Assembly: GCF_033542235.1 (NCBI RefSeq)
Contig: NZ_JAWRCU010000001.1
Location: forward strand, 372,001-436,000
Origin: JAWRCU01 sp033542235
Lineage (GTDB): Bacteria; Pseudomonadota; Alphaproteobacteria; Rhizobiales; Rhizobiaceae
Length of the DNA: 64,000 nt
Direction of reading: 5' to 3'
Position numbers and translations under genes: made by a program. This document shows, one piece after another, positions 60,777-64,000 of the stretch. Numbering within the stretch: the stretch's first letter is position 1; each line of letters begins with the position of its first letter. The notes under the pieces were generated by a model that was not told where the DNA came from, searched no databases, and worked only from the letters and a program-made list of their open reading frames with translations.

Positions 60777-63217
60777 CCACCCTTCCGACCAAGGCCCGCG
60801 CCGTCATCATCGGCGGCGGCGTCTCCGGCTGCTCCGTCGCGTATCACCTGGCGAAACTCGGCTGGACCGACATCGTGCTGCTCGAGCGCAAGCAGCTCAC
60901 CTGCGGCACGACATGGCACGCGGCCGGACTGGTCGGACAGCTGCGCGGTTCGAAGAACATGACGCGGCTCGCCAAATACTCGGCCGACCTCTACGTGAAT
61001 CTCGAAGCCGAGACCGGCGTGGCGACCGGCATGCGCCAGGTCGGCTCGATCACCGTCGCGCTCACTGAGGAGCGCAAGCACGAGATCTACCGGCAGGCTT
61101 CTCTCGCTCGCGCCTTCGATGTCGACGTGCGCGAAATCTCCCCGGCCGAAGTCAAGGAGATGTATCCGCATCTCGAAGTCAGCGATGTTGTCGGGGCGGT
61201 GCATCTACCCCTCGACGGCCAGTGCGATCCGGCAAACATTGCAATGGCTCTTGCCAAAGGTGCCCGCCAGCGCGGCGCCCAGATCTTCGAAGGCGTGAAG
61301 GTCAGTGACGTTCACACCAGGGATGGCCGCGTGACCGGCGTTTCGTGGGTCAAGGAAGGCGAGCAAGGCAGAATTGACACAGACATCGTCATCAACTGCG
61401 GCGGCATGTGGGCGCGCGAGCTTGGGCAGCGGAACGGCGTCTCGATCCCGCTGCATGCCTGCGAGCATTTCTATCTGATCACCGAACCCATCCCGGGCCT
61501 CACGCGACTGCCGGTGCTGCGGGTACCCGACGAATGCGCCTACTACAAGGAAGACGCCGGCAAGATGATGCTCGGCGCTTTCGAGCCCAAGGCCAAGCCG
61601 TGGGGCATGGACGGCATCCCCGAGGATTTCTGCTTCGACCAGCTGCCGGAGGACATGGATCATTTCGTGCCTATCCTCGAAATGGGCGTGAAGCGTATGC
61701 CGATGCTCGCGACCGCCGGCATCCACACCTTCTTCAACGGTCCGGAGAGCTTCACTCCGGACGACCGCTACTATCTCGGCGAAGCTCCAGAGCAGCGCGG
61801 CTATTGGGTGGCCGCCGGCTACAACTCGATCGGGATCGTCTCCTCCGGCGGCGCGGGAATGGCTCTCGCGCAATGGATCAATGACGGGGAGCCGCCTTTC
61901 GATCTCTGGGAGGTCGATATCCGCCGCATGCAGCCTTTCCAGAAGAACCGCCGCTATCTCAAAGAGCGCGTGACGGAAACGCTCGGCCTGCTCTATGCCG
62001 ACCACTTCCCCTATCGCCAGGTGGCGACGGCACGCGGCGTGCGGCGCTCGCCACTGCACGAGCACCTGAAGGGACGCGGCGCGGTGTTCGGCGAAGTGGC
62101 CGGATGGGAACGCGCGAACTGGTTCGCACGCGAAGGACAGGAGCGCGAATACCGCTATTCCTGGAAGCGCCAGAACTGGTTCGAGAACCAGCGCGATGAG
62201 CACCTGGCGGTCCGGAGCGGCGTCGGCATGTTCGACATGACCTCTTTCGGCAAGATCAGGGTCGAGGGCCGCGACGCCTGCTCGTTCCTGCAAAGGCTCT
62301 GTGCAAACGATGTCGACGTGCCAGCCGGCCGCATCGTCTACACGCAGATGCTGAACGAACGCGGCGGAATAGAAAGCGACCTCACCGTGACGCGGCTATC
62401 GGAGACCGCGTTCTTCCTGGTCGTGCCCGGCGCAACGCTGCAGCGCGACCTGGCGTGGCTGAGAAAGCATGTCGCCGATGAGTTCGTGGTCATCACCGAC
62501 GTGACGGCCGCCGAAGCCGTGCTCTGCCTGATGGGGCCTAAGTCACGCGATGTGATCCGGCGTGTCAGCCCGAACGATTTCTCCAATGAAAATAATCCGT
62601 TCGGAACATTCCAGAATATCGAGATCGGCTATGGCATCGCGCGAGCCCATCGGGTCACCTATGTCGGCGAGCTCGGCTGGGAGCTTTATGTTTCGACAGA
62701 CCAGGCAGCCCATGTCTTCGAGGCGATCGAGGATGCCGGCGGAGATTTCGGCTTGAAGCTCTGCGGCCTGCATACGCTCGATTCCTGCCGCATAGAGAAG
62801 GCGTTCCGCCATTTCGGCCACGACATCACCGACGAGGATCATGTGCTGGAGGCCGGCCTCGGCTTCGCCGTGAAGACAGCAAAGGGCGGTTTCATCGGCC
62901 GCGACGCGGTGCTCAGGAAACGCGACGAAGGGTTGAAGGCACGGCTCGTGCAGTTTCGGCTGAAGCAGCCCGAGCCCCTGCTCTTCCACAACGAAGCGAT
63001 CGTGCGCGACGGCAGGATCGTCGGCACGATCACCTCGGGCAATTACGGCCACCAGCTCGGCGGCGCGATCGGCCTCGGCTACGTACCATGCCACGGCGAG
63101 AGCGAGACTGAGGTGCTCGGCTCATCCTACGCGATCGAGATCGCCGGCGAGCGCTATCCGGCGGAGGCATCGCTCAGACCGATGTATGATCCGAAGGCAG
63201 AACGGGTGAGGATGTAG
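60773..63217 (+). CDS. FAD-dependent oxidoreductase with GcvT domain (dimethylglycine dehydrogenase-like, second)
   Basis: An 814-residue protein with VIIGGGVSGCSVAYHLA and CGTTWHAAGLVGQL (His49 for covalent FAD), an FAO domain, and GcvT plus GcvT C-terminal domains. The start is a TTG overlapping the aminotransferase stop (TTGA), with no better ATG. It differs from the 57095 paralogue in the substrate loop after TWHAAG (LVGQLRGSKN versus NVPTFSSSWS), so the two may take different methylated substrates. Confidence 0.9.
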   Translation: MTTLPTKARAVIIGGGVSGCSVAYHLAKLGWTDIVLLERKQLTCGTTWHAAGLVGQLRGSKNMTRLAKYSADLYVNLEAETGVATGMRQVGSITVALTEERKHEIYRQASLARAFDVDVREISPAEVKEMYPHLEVSDVVGAVHLPLDGQCDPANIAMALAKGARQRGAQIFEGVKVSDVHTRDGRVTGVSWVKEGEQGRIDTDIVINCGGMWARELGQRNGVSIPLHACEHFYLITEPIPGLTRLPVLRVPDECAYYKEDAGKMMLGAFEPKAKPWGMDGIPEDFCFDQLPEDMDHFVPILEMGVKRMPMLATAGIHTFFNGPESFTPDDRYYLGEAPEQRGYWVAAGYNSIGIVSSGGAGMALAQWINDGEPPFDLWEVDIRRMQPFQKNRRYLKERVTETLGLLYADHFPYRQVATARGVRRSPLHEHLKGRGAVFGEVAGWERANWFAREGQEREYRYSWKRQNWFENQRDEHLAVRSGVGMFDMTSFGKIRVEGRDACSFLQRLCANDVDVPAGRIVYTQMLNERGGIESDLTVTRLSETAFFLVVPGATLQRDLAWLRKHVADEFVVITDVTAAEAVLCLMGPKSRDVIRRVSPNDFSNENNPFGTFQNIEIGYGIARAHRVTYVGELGWELYVSTDQAAHVFEAIEDAGGDFGLKLCGLHTLDSCRIEKAFRHFGHDITDEDHVLEAGLGFAVKTAKGGFIGRDAVLRKRDEGLKARLVQFRLKQPEPLLFHNEAIVRDGRIVGTITSGNYGHQLGGAIGLGYVPCHGESETEVLGSSYAIEIAGERYPAEASLRPMYDPKAERVRM

Positions 63218-63226
63218 GCTCCTTCC

Positions 63227-63351
63227 CTTCTCCCCGTTCTATGGGGAGAAGGTGGCCCGAAGGGTCGGATGAGGGGCGGCGCCGACGTCTGACAGATTGG
63301 CGCTGCCCCTCATCTGCCTGCCGGCATCTTCTCCCCGTAAACGGGGAGAAG
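63227..63351. repeat. RIME-type mosaic repeat
   Basis: Three nested perfect palindromes: CTTCTCCCC/GGGGAGAAG (63227-63251), GATGAGGGGC/GCCCCTCATC (63268-63314) and a second CTTCTCCCC/GGGGAGAAG (63328-63351). The arrangement matches the RIME-like elements found in many copies in Rhizobium-related genomes. It separates the convergent DMGDH-like and oxidoreductase genes and can fold as a bidirectional terminator. Confidence 0.85.
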
Positions 63352-63365
63352 AGGGCTAATCACGA

Positions 63366-63950
63366 TCAAAACGCCCCCACCATCCTGCGCACCTTCTCCA
63401 GAAACGCCGCCCTGCTCTCGGGCGTCGAGGTGTCCATCAGGTAATGCGCGACGAACAGCGTCTTGCAGCGCTTGGCGCAATTGGCGCGGATGCCGCGCAG
63501 GATGGTCTTGCGGCCGGGATGGCCCATGAGGAACAAGAGCCACCATGGCGCGCCGCAAGTCGTGATGGCGCCGACCTTCCTGATGTGCCTCATGAGCGGC
63601 GTGATCATGCCGCCCTTGCCGAGCGTGAAGGCAATATCCGTTGCCCAGACCCGGTCGAACCAGCCCTTCAGCATCGCCGGCAGGCCGTACCACCAGGTGG
63701 GGTACACGAACAGGATCGCCTCGGCCCATTTGAGGCGCTCGATATGCGGCGCGAGATTTGGATCTGCAGGCGCCTTCTGGTTGTAGCTGCGCCGCTCGTC
63801 GGCGGGCATGACGGGATCGAAGCGCTCGGCGTAGAGGTCGATCAGCCGCGTCTCATCGCCTCTTGCACGGAGAGCCTCGATGACCGTGTCGCGTATCGCT
63901 GCACAAAAGCTCTCAGGCACTGGATGGCAATAGACGACCAGAACACGCAT
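63366..63950 (-). CDS. NAD(P)H-dependent oxidoreductase, flavodoxin-like fold (NQO/MdaB type)
   Basis: A 194-residue quinone-oxidoreductase-type FMN/FAD protein: MRVLVVYCHPVPESFCAAI, AEAILFVYPTWWYGLPAMLKGWFDRV split by the usual W(Y)G motif, and GAITTCGAPWW. The ATG at 63950 overlaps the stop of the upstream partial gene (TGATG); a TTG at 63953 adds one residue. Confidence 0.88.
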   Translation of the reverse strand: MRVLVVYCHPVPESFCAAIRDTVIEALRARGDETRLIDLYAERFDPVMPADERRSYNQKAPADPNLAPHIERLKWAEAILFVYPTWWYGLPAMLKGWFDRVWATDIAFTLGKGGMITPLMRHIRKVGAITTCGAPWWLLFLMGHPGRKTILRGIRANCAKRCKTLFVAHYLMDTSTPESRAAFLEKVRRMVGAF

Positions 63951-64000
63951 CAAAAGGCGTCCATCGCCGCCTTCACCTTGGCCATGAAAGCCGTTCGCTT
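63950..64000 (-). CDS. 3' end of a second flavodoxin-fold oxidoreductase (partial)
   Basis: Only the last 16 codons are in the window, KRTAFMAKVKAAMDAF. They match the end of the neighbouring protein (RAAFLEKVRRMVGAF), so this is probably a tandem paralogue overlapping it by 1 bp. Confidence 0.5.
   Translation of the reverse strand, partial: KRTAFMAKVKAAMDAF

Overview
The window looks like a chromosomal segment of a GC-rich alphaproteobacterium of the Rhizobiales, probably Mesorhizobium or another Phyllobacteriaceae. The evidence is indirect: DUF1127 miniproteins, a soxBDAG sarcosine oxidase operon, several dimethylglycine-dehydrogenase-like proteins, DUF1194 and DUF4893 proteins, frequent GTG/TTG starts with 4-bp overlaps, and intergenic palindromes of rhizobial RIME type (clearest at 63227-63351). 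I found no rRNA, tRNA, CRISPR array, prophage or insertion sequence.

Layout. (1) 0-12 kb: a predicted aerobic corrinoid methyl-transfer system. It has an MttB-like methyltransferase without pyrrolysine, a corrinoid protein, a DUF1638 protein, a small 'virulence factor' family protein, a cysteine-rich MetF partner, MetF, a methyl-THF:corrinoid methyltransferase and a RamA-like [2Fe-2S]/ASKHA activator. A broken epimerase gene, a PanE-like reductase and an entericidin sit among them. (2) 12-26 kb: alpha/beta hydrolase, LysR, DUF1127 genes, a MarR-EmrB-EmrA efflux operon, a flavin monooxygenase facing a PNPOx / PNPOx-GAF regulator pair, a GFA protein, and a berberine-type oxidase with its LysR. 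(3) 25.7-33 kb: a GlxA/GbdR-type regulator, two Gfo/Idh oxidoreductases that overlap tail to tail, a DUF1194 protein and the first DMGDH-like protein. (4) 33-43 kb: a membrane protein of glycosyltransferase-C type, mazEF, a SAM methyltransferase, vapBC, and a five-gene operon resembling lipid-linked pentose synthesis (HAD-UbiA fusion, DprE1-like oxidase, SMR flippase, epimerase, aminotransferase). (5) 43-52 kb: a small secreted protein, a large MscS channel and soxBDAG. (6) 52-64 kb: a ferritin-like protein, SDR/TetR pair, ParD-like/Map pair, nitroreductase, and an operon of XRE-cupin regulator, DMGDH-like, aminotransferase, DMGDH-like, followed by a RIME-type repeat and NAD(P)H oxidoreductases.

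Working together (inference): the window is rich in demethylation of N-methyl compounds. MttB and its corrinoid protein could take a methyl group from a quaternary amine to cobalamin. The methyltransferase would pass it to THF, MetF and its partner would oxidise it, and RamA would rescue oxidised cobalamin. The DMGDH-like proteins and SoxBDAG could then strip the remaining N-methyl groups to THF, and the GFA protein could handle free formaldehyde.

Most interesting signals: the complete corrinoid module in what appears to be an aerobe; Arg/Gly/Ala-rich tails of similar composition on three different enzymes of that module; a perfect 22-bp palindrome before the methyl-THF methyltransferase; the PNPOx-GAF-winged-helix regulator; and the lipid-linked sugar operon with a phosphatase fused to the prenyltransferase.
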